A DNA stretch of 64,000 bases from Cherax quadricarinatus (GCF_038502225.1 NC_091312.1:31909782-31973781); one strand, 5' to 3'; shown: positions 50,530 to 61,850, counted from the stretch's first letter. Numbers and translations: made by a program. Notes: generated by a model from the letters alone, not told the origin.

Positions 50530-51725
50530 ATACACTAAACCTGTTGAGTAAAAGGACACATGTGCAACTAATGTGACATTTGAGTGTGGCAACATTTTGC
50601 TCTCCAGGAGCTTTATCAAGCTGTTACGAACAACACATGGACACAGAGAGAGCTGTAGTAGTTGTAATACTAGTGGTAGTAGTAATACTAGAGGTAGTAG
50701 TAGCAGTAATACATGTAGTAGAAAAATCAACTTGCACATCAATAGAAGGTTATAAAAGCTGTTACTTGGGTAGCATAAAAATAGGTTAGACAAATAGTAT
50801 TTCTATTAGTAATTGTATTTGAGAAGGCCTGTTTCAGTGTTCCTCCTATGTTATGTTCCTGTGTAGTAAATAGCAGCAGTGACTATGTGATAGCAGGGTT
50901 TATTGTTTTGAGAAGGATTCTTGCTAATACTTCAGAGATGATGAAGCTGTCTTTATTTTGCTTAACTGTGTTAGAGACAGCGATTAATGATGATTCAAGG
51001 CATTTACATCTGCAGAAATAAGGTTCTCTGATCATTAGTCAGGCATCATTGAATTTCATGAGGTGATTGGTGGAATTCCAGTGTTGCATGCAGGCATTGT
51101 TCAAGTTATCATTCCTACATGCATTAATGTGTTCCCTGAGACATGTTTCGAGGTTCCATGCAGTTTCACCTTCATATATTCTGTCACAGCCTCCACAAGG
51201 TATAGTGTGAACCCCTGCATTGACTGGTTCATGGTGGTTCGATTTTGTCCTGGTTAGATCCCTTATGGAAGTGCTGGATGTGATAGCAACTCTAGTGTTA
51301 CCTTGTGTGAGTACTTTAGAAACATTTAATGCAACCTGGCTGTTGGGAAGATTCTAACTTTGTTAGGAGTGGTTTTGGCGTGTGGAGAATTAATGATCTG
51401 AAGGGCTCTTCTCTTGCAATCTTTGATGAAAGAGGGAGGAAAATGTAGATCAGTGAAGGTTTTGTGAATATGTATATGTATATTCCTCATCAAGAAATTC
51501 AGGACTACAAATTCGGTATGCTCTTAGGAAAAATCTGATGGTGATGCCTCTTTTGGTCTTAGTATCTTGACTGGAATAGAAGTGGGTGAGATCATTTTTG
51601 TTTGTAGGTTTATGATGAACTTGAAATCTTAGATGATTATCTATTTTGTGAATGAGGACATCTAAAAAAGGTAGCTTGTCATTGGACTCTTCTTCTAGTG
51701 TAAACTGGATAGCCAGTTCAACTGT
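50530..51725 (-). pseudogene. Penelope-like element: RT end and GIY-YIG endonuclease
   Basis: Reverse strand from 51725: FTLEEESNDKLPFLDVLIHK, FQVHHKPTNKNDLTHFYSSQ, FFLRAYRICSPEFLDEE (RT thumb), then FPPSFIKDCKRRALQIINSP. A GIY-YIG-type nuclease follows: GVHTIPCGGCDRIYEGETAW and LETCLREHINACRN (about 51065-51215), with a stop after MKFNDA near 51037. These are the hallmarks of Penelope-like retroelements. There are several stops between RT and nuclease. The part 50530-51030 is 3' to the nuclease and includes an imperfect (GTA)n run at 50640-50725. The left RT domain is missing. Confidence 0.82.
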
Positions 51726-52073
51726 GTTGAGCCTTTATTATTTATTATTAATTTGGACATGATACATAGATGTACAAAGAAATACAGTGGTTAAGTGTAC
51801 ATGCCAAAAGCCCCTTATATGCAGAGCATTATGAGCAGGCTATAAATTAACTTAAGATTAACTAAGCAATGATATATTCACTGGTAAAAATGACAGTAAA
51901 CAAATAACAATTAAGCACAAATGAGTATTTCAAAGACAGATCATATGGTCATTTGATGAGTTACTGTGCATTCAAGAGAATGGAGTATTCTATTAGGTAA
52001 TGTAATTAAAAAAAACCAAAGTTTGATAGGGTCACAGGTTATAATTTATGAGAAACAGTTATGCAGTATTTAT

Positions 52074-52190
52074 TTAGTTGTGGGTGAGTAAGTGGTTTTT
52101 AAGAAGAGACTTGAATTTATAAACAGACAGTGTTTCTTTTATGGTCATAGGTAATGAATTCCAGATTTTTGGGCCTTTTATGTGCATTGA
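52074..52190 (-). pseudogene. LINE B C-terminal end, separated by insertion
   Basis: HIKGPKIWNSLPMTIKETLS continuing VYKFKSLLKNHLLTHN, stop at 52074. This is the standard end of Jockey/CR1-type ORF2. The N-terminal remainder resumes at 53471 on the other side of LINE A2. Confidence 0.85.
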
Positions 52191-53439
52191 GGTCCTAAAT
52201 GCACTAGAAGACAAAAAGAATGCAGATGTAATATATACAGACTTTGCAAAAGCCTTCGACAAGTGTGACCATGGCGTAATAGCGCACAAAATGCGTGCTA
52301 AAGGAATAACAGGAAAAGTCGGTCGATGGATCTATAATTTCCTCACTAACAGAACACAGAGAGTAGTCGTCAACAGAGTAAAGTCCGAGGCAGCTACGGT
52401 GAAAAGCTCTGTTCCACAAGGCACAGTACTAGCTCCCATCTTGTTCCTCATCCTCATATCCGACATAGACAAGGATGTCAGCCACAGCACCGTGTCTTCC
52501 TTTGCAGATGACACCTGAATCTGCATGACAGTGTCTTCCATTGCAGACACTGCAAGGCTCCAGGCGGACATCAACCAAATCTTTCAGTGGGCTGCGGAAA
52601 ACAATATGAAGTTCAACGATGAGAAATTTCAATTACTCAGATATGGTAAACATGAGGAAATTAAATCTTCATCAGAGTACAAAACAAATTCTGGCCACAA
52701 AATAGAGCGAAACACCAACGTCAAAGACCTGGGAGTGATTATGTCGGAGGATCTCACCTTCAAGGACCATAACATTGTATCAATCGCATCTGCTAGAAAA
52801 ATGACAGGATGGATAATGAGAACCTTCAAAACTAGGGAGGCCAAGCCCATGATGACACTCTTCAGGTCACTTGTTCTATCTAGGCTGGAATATTGCTGCA
52901 CTCTAACAGCACCTTTCAAGGCAGGTGAAATTGCCGACCTAGAAAATGTACAGAGAACTTTCACGGCGCGCATAACGGAGATAAAACACCTCAATTACTG
53001 GGAGCACTTGAGGTTTCTAAACCTGTATTCCCTGGAACGCAGGAGGGAGAGATACATGATTATATACACCTGGAAAATCCTAGAGGGACTAGTACCGAAC
53101 TTGCACACGAAAATCACTCACTACGAAAGCAAAAGACTTGGCAGACGATGCACCATCCCCCCAATGAAAAGCAGGGGTGTCACTAGCACGTTAAGAGACC
53201 ATACAATAAGTGTCAGGGGCCCGAGACTGTTCAACTGCCTCCCAGCACACATAAGGGGGATTACCAACAGACCCCTGGCAGTCTTCAAGCTGGCACTGGA
53301 CAAGCACCTAAAGTCAGTTCCTGATCAGCCGGGCTGTGGCTCGTACATTGGTTTGCGTGCAGCCAGCAGCAACAGCCTGGTTGATCAGGGGCTGATCCAC
53401 CAGGCCGCCTGGTCACAGACCGGGCCGGGGGGGCGTTGA
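52141..53439 (+). pseudogene. LINE A2 reverse transcriptase and C-terminal domain
   Basis: The RT palm is present: FAKAFDKCDHGVIAHKMRAK, VPQGTVLAPILFLILISDID, SSFADDT. A TGA (52516-52518) follows the catalytic FADDT where Arg (CGA) would fit. The same frame reopens through AENNMKFNDEKFQLLRYGKH, LVLSRLEYCCTLTAPFKAGE, RGPRLFNCLPAHIRGITNRP and SVPDQPGCGSYIGLRAASSN to the stop at 53437-53439. The first 16 codons or so of the predicted frame belong to LINE B sequence. One stop is the only visible lesion in the retained part. Confidence 0.87.
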
Positions 53440-53470
53440 CCCCCGAAACTCTCTCCAGGTAAACTCCAGG
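52190..53470 (+). mobile_element. LINE family A copy A2, inserted in LINE B
   Basis: Opposite in orientation to its host LINE. It begins in the RT at DVIYTDFAKAFDKCDHGVIA, and ends with the family 3' sequence CCCCCGAAACTCTCTCCAGG and TAAACTCCAGG. The C-terminal part and tail match A5 almost base for base (for example KDLGVIMSEDLTFKDHNIVS), so it is a fairly young copy. Confidence 0.85.
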
Positions 53471-54124
53471 TAATAGTGTGAGATGGACACGAGGAACATC
53501 AAAGAGTGATCTGTACCTTGTGTTATGGTCATGTGTTCTGTTGAGGTTGGTAAGGAGACGTTTGAGGGGAGGGATTATATCTGAGTTAAGTGTTCTGTGT
53601 ATGTAGTAGGTACAATAATAAGAATGGATGTTTTGTACGGTAAGTAGGTTTAGAGTTTTGAATATTGGTCTAGTGTGCTGTCGGTAGTGGGTATTTGTTA
53701 TCATTCTGACTGCAGCCTTTTGTTGGGTAATTAATGGTCTGAGATGGTTTATTGTTGTTGAGCCCCATGCACAAATTCCATAGGTGAGATAGGGGTAAAT
53801 GAGTGAGTGATATAGGGTCAGGAGGGCTGACTGTGGAACATAGTACCGTATCTTCGATAGTATGCCTACGGTCTTGGAAATTTTCTTGGAAATTTCTTGT
53901 ACATGTGTTTGAAATTTGAGCCTATTATCAAGGTGGATTCCTAAGAATTTTCCCTCTGTGAGCTTTGTGATAGGTGATCCATTTATCATTATGTTAAGCA
54001 GGACATCTGTAGCTCTGTTTCCAAACTGAATGAAGTAGGTTTTGTCAATGTTTAGAGTAAGTTTGTTGATCATCATCCAGGTAAATATTTTCTGTAATTC
54101 GGTATTTACAATATTGGCTAGCAT
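53471..54124 (-). pseudogene. LINE B domain after the RT palm
   Basis: [73 protein letters not shown] and SLFDVPRVHLTLL, where LINE A2 cuts in. The predicted frame then reads through 60 unrelated codons of LINE A tail. Confidence 0.85.
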
Positions 54125-54750
54125 GACTGGGCTTGGGTGAGAGAAGACGTATGAGTGTCATCTGCAAATATTGTGGGTTTGAGTAGTTGCGATGCATTTG
54201 GTAGATCGTTTATGTAAATGAGAAAGAGAAGAGGGCCAAGGACACTTCCCTGTGGGACACCAACTGTAATTGGCTGTGTGGAAGAGTTAGCTCCATTTGT
54301 GTACACATATTGGCTTCTGTTGCTGAGGTATAACTTTAGGTAGTTGAGGGAGTGCCCTCTTATACCATAGTGTGACAATTTTATGTGGAGCAAATCATGG
54401 TCAACTGTATCAAAAGCTTTACATAAATCAATGAAGATCTCCAGTGGGACTTCTTTTTTCTCGAGTGCAGTGTATATTTGTGTAAGCATGTGTATAGTAG
54501 CATCATTCATATTTTTATTAGGCCTGAACCCAAACTGACAGGGGTTAAGTATGTTGTGGGAGATGAGGTAGGAATAGATTTGCTTATGAATTAATTTTTC
54601 AAAGATTTTAGAGAGATGGTTTAAGTTGGATATTGGTCTACAGTTATTCAAGTCTGTTTGATCTCCTCCTTTATGTATCAGGGTGACCCTCGCTATTTTG
54701 AGAACTGTAGGGAAGGTAGAGGATTCGATGGATTTGTTAAAGTGTTGCAA
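54118..54750 (-). pseudogene. LINE B reverse transcriptase
   Basis: [77 protein letters not shown] (first Asp), [30 protein letters not shown] (catalytic DD). The frame breaks right after FADDT and resumes at 54124. The Cys in DLCKAF where Ser is usual is a point change. Confidence 0.87.
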
Positions 54751-54925
54751 TGATTGGTGACAGCACTTGCAAAGCTTTTTTTTATATAAAGGGTGGTAAG
54801 GTATTTAAATCTCCTGTCTTGTTTTTTAGTGTGTTGATCATAAGGGAGACTTCTGTTGGGTTAGTCAGAGCTAAGAACAGTGTGTTCGGGTAGTTGCCAG
54901 TGAGGTAGTCATTGGGTGGGGTATT

Positions 54926-55849
54926 TTAGCTTGGGATTTTATTGGCAAGGTTTTTTCCTCTGGTGGAGAAGAAAACATTGAGTCTGTTTGCTGTTTCAGT
55001 TGGTGGGAGTTGGGGTTCATCTGGTTTTGTTAGTTCATTTGCACTATTTCCTGATATCTTTTTTGTTCCTAGAATTTCTGATAGGGTTTTCCAGGTCTTT
55101 TTTATATCACCTTTTAAGTTGGATAATCTGTTCTCATAATACAATTTTTTAGCCCTTCTTATCAGGCTGGTTAGGATTGACGAGTGACGTTTTGTTTGGT
55201 CTCTGGTTATGTGACCCATTCTGTACTGTTTTTCGTATAGGTACTTTGTATTTATGGATTTGAGGATGCTGGGTGTTAGCCAGGAACTGTTCAGTCTCTT
55301 AGCTGTGATCTGTTTAGTTTTTTTAGGGCAGTGTTTGTTATAGAGGTATTGGGTCTTTTTCAGAAAATTATTAATACATTCGTCAATATCTGTATAGATT
55401 TCTAGCTCAGTATGCCAGTTGATGTTTGTCATTGCTGTTGTGAAGTTATTAATGGCTACCTCATTATGAAGTCTGAAAGTGACTTTAGTAGTGTCTTGGG
55501 GTAATTTACCTAGATTAGTTATGAGAAAGGTAGGGTAGTGGTCTGTGGTATTATATATGATTATGCCTGATTTTAAAGGGGATATGGTGTTGGTCCAGAT
55601 GTGGTCTAGTAGGGAAACACTAGTCTCTGTAATTCTTGTAGGTTTTGTTACTGTTGGTAGCAACAAACAGTTACTCATAGTGTTTGTGAATTCAGTAACG
55701 TGTGGGTCTTGGTCTTGCAGGAGATTTACATTGAAGTCACCTGAGAGTAGTAAGTGATCTTTATTCATGTGTACATCAGTTATCATACTTCCTAGGTTTT
55801 CACTAAAATGGATAATGTTTGATTGTGTTACTCTGTAGATGTTTATCAC
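54926..55849 (-). pseudogene. LINE B endonuclease, C-terminal part, and linker
   Basis: MINIYRVTQSN begins inside the domain. LLLSGDFNVNLLQDQDPHV and YNTTDHYPTFLITN carry the catalytic GDFN and DH motifs. The linker has KTWKTLSEILGTKKISGNSA. Upstream in the same frame (to about 56100) are TLTETWLKPDTTDVYAISGY and QQGGGTAIYYSDQLECI, interrupted by the TGA in HN*RPDQ, so the endonuclease is nearly complete. Confidence 0.85.
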
Positions 55850-56124
55850 TGTGAGAGATTTTTGAAGGTATTTGGATTTGATATTAGCTATTATATATTC
55901 CCCATGTTCATCCCTTGTGCATGTATTATTGATACATTCTAGTTGGTCTGAGTAGTATATAGCTGTGCCGCCCCCTTGTTGATCTGGCCTTCAATTGTGT
56001 ATGGCTCTGTAACCAGAAATGGCATAGACATCTGTAGTATCAGGCTTTAGCCAGGTTTCGGTGAGAGTAATGATGGACATACTGGTGGGGATGATGGTGA
56101 AGTGTTCAGCTTCCAGGTGCTCCA

Positions 56125-56290
56125 TATGTACATACATACACCAAACCTTCACTTATCTACAATTTCCTCCCTTTTTCATCAAAGACTGCAAGAAAACAGC
56201 CCTTCAGATCATTAATTCTCCATGCACCAACACCACTCCTAACAAAGTTAAAATGCTTCCCAACAGCCAGGTTGCATTGAACATTTCAGG
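56125..56290 (+). pseudogene. Penelope-like element fragment
   Basis: QTFTYLQFPPFFIKDCKKTA and TTPNKVKMLPNSQVALN match the reversed Penelope-like element at about 51300-51480 (TFTDLHFPPSFIKDCKRRAL, TTPNKVRIFPTARLH). It carries no RT palm or nuclease. It lies between LINE B and LINE A4. Confidence 0.7.
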
Positions 56291-56404
56291 TATACTTGCC
56301 TCTTAATTTTCAGAATTTTTTTTTCCCAGACTGCACACCACAAATATTGGAATTGATAGTGAACTCAATTATGCCAGCAGATTCATTTGGCTATCCTCAT
56401 AGTG

Positions 56405-57030
56405 TGACATGCATGTTTACCTGGAGTTTACCTGGAAAGAGTTCCGGGGGTCAACGCCCCCGCGGCCCGGTCTGTGACCAGGCCTCCTGGTGGATCAGAG
56501 CCTGATCAACCAGGCTTTTGCTGCTGGCTGCACGCAAACCAACGTATGAGCCACAGCCCGGCTGGTCAGGAACCGACTTTAGGTGCTTGTCCAGTGCCAG
56601 CTTGAAGACTGCCAGGGGTCTGTTGGTAATCTCCCTTATGTATGCTGGGAGGCAGTTGAACAGTCTCGGGCCCCTGACACTTATTGTATGGTCTCTTAAC
56701 GTGCTAGTGACACCCCTGCTTTTCATTGGGGGGATGTTGCATCGTCTGCCAAGTCTTTTGCTTACGTAGTGAGTGATTTTCGTGTGCAAGTTCGGTACTA
56801 GTCCCTCTAGGATTTTCCAGGTGTATATAATCATGTATCTCTCCCACCTGCGTTCCAGGGAATACAGTTTTAGGAACCTCAAGCACTCCCAGTAATTGAG
56901 GTGTTTTATCTCCGTTATGCGCACCGTGAAGGTTCTCTGTACATTTTCTAAGTCAGCAATTTCACCTGCCTTGAAAGGTGCTGTTAGTGTGCAGCAATAT
57001 TCCAGCCTAGATAGAACCAGTCCATGGCAC
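56405..57030 (-). pseudogene. LINE family A copy A4, 3' third
   Basis: The reverse strand reads LVLSRLEYCCTLTAPFKAGE, FLKLYSLERRWERYMIIYTW, RGPRLFNCLPAYIREITNRP and SVPDQPGCGSYVGLRAASSK to the stop at 56451-56453, then the family tail. It is 5'-truncated near 57020. The frame is intact over the retained part and very similar to A2 and A5. Confidence 0.87.
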
Positions 57031-57364
57031 AATTGCATCAGTAGTGGTTCCATGCAGCTCATTCCAAACATTGTAAAAGTATATTCAGGAGACTACCAGA
57101 GGACATTACTGAAAATGCTTACCTGAGGTCTGGAGGATGGTGAGTGCAACTGCTGAAAATACTGATGTGACAAAGATGTAATACAGTAGTTCATCTATGG
57201 GAGAATCAAGTGGAAGATCAATAAAAGTAGTACTTTATGGTGTACATAAAGTACAGTATCCAGTGTGCATGCTTGAATTGCCACCAAGTTCTTTGAGGTG
57301 GATGGCATGTGTAGGAATGAGAAGAAATAAGAAAAATAATGATCACTGCTACTTAGATCATTTA
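57031..57364. other. No gene recognised
   Basis: Nothing family-specific seen on either strand between LINE A4 and the MITE at 57369. Confidence 0.4.
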
Positions 57365-57368
57365 TCAA

Positions 57369-58419
57369 CCCATTCATGGCTGGTGCCGTACTAGTACGGC
57401 TTGCACACCAGGGTTGGTGCCATACTAGTACGCATAAATTCTAGCGCCTTCAAATCTAGCGAGAGAAAGCTGGTAGGCCTACATATGAAAGAATAGGTCT
57501 ATGTTGTCAGTGTGCACAGTATAAAAAAAATCCTGCAGCACACAGTGTATAATGAGGGAAAAAAACTCCGACCGTGTTTTTGGTTTAAAACAGCGACTTT
57601 GCAGTGTATTTTCATATGCTATTTATGGTTGTATTCTAGTTTTCCTGGTCTCATTTATAGAAATTGAGATGATTTTTATTGTTTTATAATGAAAAGTACC
57701 TTGAAATTGAGCTGAAAGTAGCAGAAATGTTCAATTTTTGCCAAAGTTCAAAAGTAAATCAAGCCATGCGTCCAATACACATCAACTGGTGAGTCTAATA
57801 TTCTTTCACAAGTGCGCTGATATTATTTATACCATTTCTATACCATTTGTACGCTAATGAAGTAGTCTACAAAACAGTAGATCTTCTTTTTTTTGTGAGA
57901 ATAAAAATTCAAAGTGGAAAGCAAAAGAAATGTAACAGTGGCCTGGGGACATGACTAATGAACAGAGGAAATGATATTTTAGTGCTAGGAATGTCTGTCT
58001 TGTTTATTCTGGACCCTATTTGGAAATCAGCATTTTGTGGAATTTGTGTGAAATTGGCAAAATTGCCAGATTCTGAACACTTTATTGGATAGTTGAAATT
58101 GGTAAATGGGTGGTTACTTCTACTCATTCGATAGAAAAAATGGAGTTCTAGTGAAACAGCTATGATTTTTGTCGACTGGTACATTGGAATTGGCCGAAAA
58201 TAGGGCTCAAAGTGGGCGAAATCGCTGATGTGTAAACATCAACGAGACCACTAACTTCACAAGATCATAATTCCATAAATTTTCCATCAAATTTCATACT
58301 TTTGGTGTCATTATGATTGGGAAAAGATTATCATTTCATAAGAAAAAATAATTTTTTTTTTCAAAAAATTTCCAACCCTGAGAACAAGTTTAGGAGAGGG
58401 CCTGCTGACCCTGAAAGGG
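57369..58419 (+). mobile_element. piggyBac-like MITE copy E, divergent
   Basis: CCCATTCATGGCTGGTGCCG to TGACCCTGAAAGGG. The right flank is TTAA (58420-58423) and the left TCAA (57365-57368), a probable decay of TTAA. The left subterminal palindrome is GCCGTACTAGTACGGC (57385-57400), a different core from copy B. The interior follows copy B. Confidence 0.85.
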
Positions 58420-58488
58420 TTAATGTGTATTGAAGATCTAGGGCTATGAAGAAGAAGAACAGGTAGAAAGATACGTATATGTATAGTA

Positions 58489-59160
58489 CAGTGGAACCTT
58501 GGCTTGTGAGTTTAATCCATTCCGTGACCTTGCTATGCTGATCTGCTTGTATGCTGAGTCAATTTTCCTCATTTAAATTAATTGAAATGCCATTAATCTG
58601 TTCCAGCGGAATTAATGCTCTGGGAGGCAGGACAAAAATACTTCAGTATGATGCTAATATCAACTCTATGGCTTATTTATCTTTCACAATTCATCTAATA
58701 TGACAAAATAAACAATATAAATAATATAGAAAAATTATATGTACTCTATAATGAATAAAACATGTGTCATTATGTGACAAGTGGTGGCGGCCATTCCTTA
58801 CCTCCTTGTGGGTCAGTGGAGGAGACCTCCCACCATCCTCCGCCGCCACCATCCCAGCTTCATAAATACGTGTTCAGTTCTACTTCTCTCCTACAAGCTA
58901 GCAGCAAGCTCTGTCATTTTTCTCACCTGCAGAGCCCATCAACGTTTATATGATGGCCTAATTGCAATCATAACTGCACTAACATACGTAGAACCCAGCA
59001 TGACCCAAGATAAGCAACAGTGATACCTACAAACTGAAAATAACCAATTCAAGCGAAGACTGCCCCACAAACTCCAAGCACAGCCCCGCTGCCAGACAAC
59101 TGCCTACTCCAAGCACTTAACTAATTTAGATTCTTCAACTAACCACAGCAACTCCTGTAC
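58489..59160. mobile_element. Tigger-like element, left end and body
   Basis: CAGTGGAACCTTGGCTTGTG after TA (58487-58488). TCAATTTTCCTCATTTAAAT and ATTGAAATGCCATTAATC match 7310-7350 in the element at 3727-7988. 58790-58900 matches 8540-8640. The right end is not found; LINE A5 starts at 59165. No transposase core is visible. Confidence 0.6.
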
Positions 59161-59164
59161 TATT

Positions 59165-59985
59165 ATGAGAGGAAATTAAATTAAATCTTCATCAGAGTAC
59201 AAAACAAATTCTGGCCACAAAATAGAGCGAAACACCAACGTCAAAGACCTGGGAGTGATCATGTCGGAGGATCTCACCTTCAAGGACCATAACATTGTAT
59301 CAATCGCATCTGCTAGAAAAATGACAGGATGGATAATGAGAACCTTCAAAACTAGGGATGCCAAGCCCATGATGACACTCTTCAGGTCACTTGTTCTATC
59401 TAGGCTGGAATATTGCTGCACACTAACAGCACCTTTCAAGGCAGGTGAAATTGCTGACCTAGAAAATGTACAGAGAACCTTCACAGCGCGCATAACGGAG
59501 TTAAAACACCTGAATTACTGGGAGCGCTTGAGGTTCCTAAACCTGTATTCCCTGGAACACAGGCGGGAGAGATACATGATTATATACACCTGGAAAATCC
59601 TAGAGGGACTAGTACCGAACTTGCACACAAAAATCACTCACTATGAAAGCAAAAGACTTGGCAGACAATGCAACATCCCCCCAATGAAAAGCAGGGGTGT
59701 CACCAGCACGTTAAGAGACCATACAATAAGTGTCAGGGGCCCGAGACTATTCAACTGCCTCCCAGCATACATAAGGGGGATTACCAACAGACCCCTGGCA
59801 GTCTTCAAACTGGCACTGGACAAGCGCCTAAAGTCGGTTCCTGACCAGCCAGGCTGTGGCTCATACGTTGGTTTGCGTGCAGCCAGCAGTAACAGCCTGG
59901 TTGATCAGGCTCTGATCCACCAGGAGGCCTGGTCACAGACCGGGCCATGGGGGCGTTGACCCCCGGAACTCTCTCTAGGTAAACC
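59165..59985 (+). pseudogene. LINE family A copy A5
   Basis: It opens after GAGGAAATTAAATT. Frame 59255-59959 gives IMSEDLTFKDHNIVSIASAR, LVLSRLEYCCTLTAPFKAGE, MKSRGVTSTLRDHTISVRGP and SVPDQPGCGSYVGLRAASSN, then the 3' end CCCCGGAACTCTCTCTAGGT. It lacks the RT palm. Its high identity to A2 and A4 indicates one recent burst. Confidence 0.87.
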
Positions 59986-60045
59986 CCAGACCAACTCATA
60001 GAAGAAACAGCGCTAAGAACAACAAGGCAGCACCTAGAAACCGAC

Positions 60046-60946
60046 TGTGGAAAATATTTTTATTTTCCAAAGCTATAGTGCCTACAAGGTGTTTAATGTG
60101 TCGATATGGGTCAAAAATGTATTTGAAAATAGGATAGAACCAAGAGTTCCCTTTGCGCTTGCGCGGATGTGCGAGGGGACAGGTCTACTCGGGGCATGGG
60201 AGAGGTGGGAGTGTTTTGAATGAAGTGAGGAGGCTGTGAAAACATGGGACCAGGAAATTGGTGTTCACGGCGGCCTAAGGATTAATATAAGCCTCACTTC
60301 ATAATAGGAAGTGTCGTAACTGTTCCTGGTGAAGAGTGAGGGAACGTGATTTACGGGACCACCATAATAAAGTGGTAAAATTAGTGAATAATGGGGGGAC
60401 CGGGGGGGACTGGTGCGCGGCCATGGTGTGTCCAGGGGACATACCCGTGGTTTAATCATCACTCATCGGTCTCAGATCTTAATGGGGTGGCCTCTAATGT
60501 GTATAATAATTATGAGACATTAAATCGTCTTGTGAATCGTAATGTAATCAATGATAATAACACTAAGAGAATGCGTGAAGTGAAATACGCCGCCTTGCTC
60601 CGAGTGAACACGTTAGACCTCGTTGTTCCTGTCCTGAGGATAGTGAAGTTTTTATGAAGTTACGACTTCTAAACTGGGACAAACCAACGGATACCTCGTC
60701 CTGTTGGAATAAGAACAGTGTTGGTGTAGCAGGACATCGAAATGAGATGGTGAATGGAGGAAATAAGGAGCATCAATCACCCACAGTTAAGTAACCCTTC
60801 TAGTTATAGCAGACTGATACTGGCCGGTTAGGTATGTTGTAACTGGATAGGTTATGAGTGATCCAGCTACATCAAGTGACCACCAGAGAATATTGGTAAG
60901 TGGTGGGATTACATACAAGTGTTTTTCCTTGATGGATATAACCATG
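60046..60946. repeat. LTR-like direct repeat, unit 1 (~0.9 kb)
   Basis: TGTGGAAAATATTTTTATTT to TGATGGATATAACCATG. Shared with unit 2 in order: GTTTAATGTGT, ATGGGACCAGGAAATTGG, TAGGAAGTGTCGTAACTGTT, GATTTACGGGACCACCATAA, GTTTAATCATCAC, GTAGCAGGACATCGAAATGA. The units differ by roughly 10 percent with small indels. It is placed upstream of a BEL/Pao Gag, so it may be an LTR. The boundaries are estimates. Confidence 0.6.
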
Positions 60947-61850
60947 TGTGGAAATTATTTAATTTCCGAAGCTATAGTGGTTAATAAGTGTTTAATGTGT
61001 TGATTTGGGTCAAAATGTATTTGTATTTTGAATGGAACCAACTGGGTTCCCGCTGCGCCTGCGGAGATGTGCGGGGGTATAGGTCGAGCTGGGGCACGAG
61101 GAGGCGGCAGTGTTTTGAATAGGTTTAAGAGGCTGTGAAACATGGGACCAGGAAATTGGCATTCACGGCGGTCTAAGGATTAATAAAGGCCTCATTTCAT
61201 AATAGGAAGTGTCGTAACTGTTCCTGGTGGAGAGTGAGGGAACGTGATTTACGGGACCACCATAATAGAGTGGTAAAATGAGTGAATAAGGGTAGGACTG
61301 GTGGTGACTGGCGCATCGTCGTGGACTGGGTCCCGGGGAAATTACCCTTGGTTTAATCATCACGCATCGGTCTCAGATCTTAATGGAGTGATCTCTAATG
61401 TGTATAATAATTATGAGACATTAAATCGTCTTGTGAATTGTAATGTAATTAATGATAATAACGCTAAGTTAAGAGAATGCGTGAAGTGAAATAAGTCGCC
61501 TTGCTCCAAGTGAACACGCTAGACCACGTTGTTCCCGTCCCGAGGAAAGTGAAGTTTATCGAGTCACGACTGCTAAACCGGGACAAACCAACGGATACCT
61601 CATCCTGCTGGAATAAGAATCGTGTCGGTGTAGCAGGACATCGAAATGAGATGGTGAATGGAGGAAATAAGGAGTATCAATCACCCACAGTTAAGTAACC
61701 TTTCTAGTTATAGCAGACTGATACTGGCCAGTTAGGTATGTTGTAATTGGATAGGTTATGGGTGATCCAGCTACATCAAGTGACCACCAGAGAATATCTG
61801 GTAAGTGGTGGGATTATACAAATGTTTTTTCTTTGATGGATATATCCATG
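60947..61850. repeat. LTR-like direct repeat, unit 2
   Basis: TGTGGAAATTATTTAATTTC to TGATGGATATATCCATG, head-to-tail and immediately adjacent to unit 1. Downstream (61851-62085) the sequence TGTAACCTACCCCCCCCCC begins the presumed leader of the BEL/Pao element. The predicted short ORFs in both units (for example WFNHHASVSDLNG) are alike because the units are alike; coding is unproven. Confidence 0.6.

Larger units (their letters stand above)
51727..56105 (-). mobile_element. LINE family B (CR1/Jockey-group), split by LINE A2
   Basis: Reverse strand: endonuclease (from about 56100), RT, C-terminal domain to 53471, then after the LINE A2 insertion the last 40 codons (52190-52074), the 3' UTR and an AATAA-rich end at 51727-51760. 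Total length without the insertion is about 3.1 kb, nearly full-length for the type. It has lost function through one TGA (HN*RPDQ, near 55990) and frame changes near 54920, 54760 and 54130. Confidence 0.82.

Noticed and set aside
53285..53470. C-terminal 60 residues of the LINE B frame
   Set aside because: Reverse complement of the LINE A2 tail; read-through, not protein.
60265..61489. Short similar ORFs in the LTR-like units
   Set aside because: They are similar only because the units are duplicates; no family similarity recognised.
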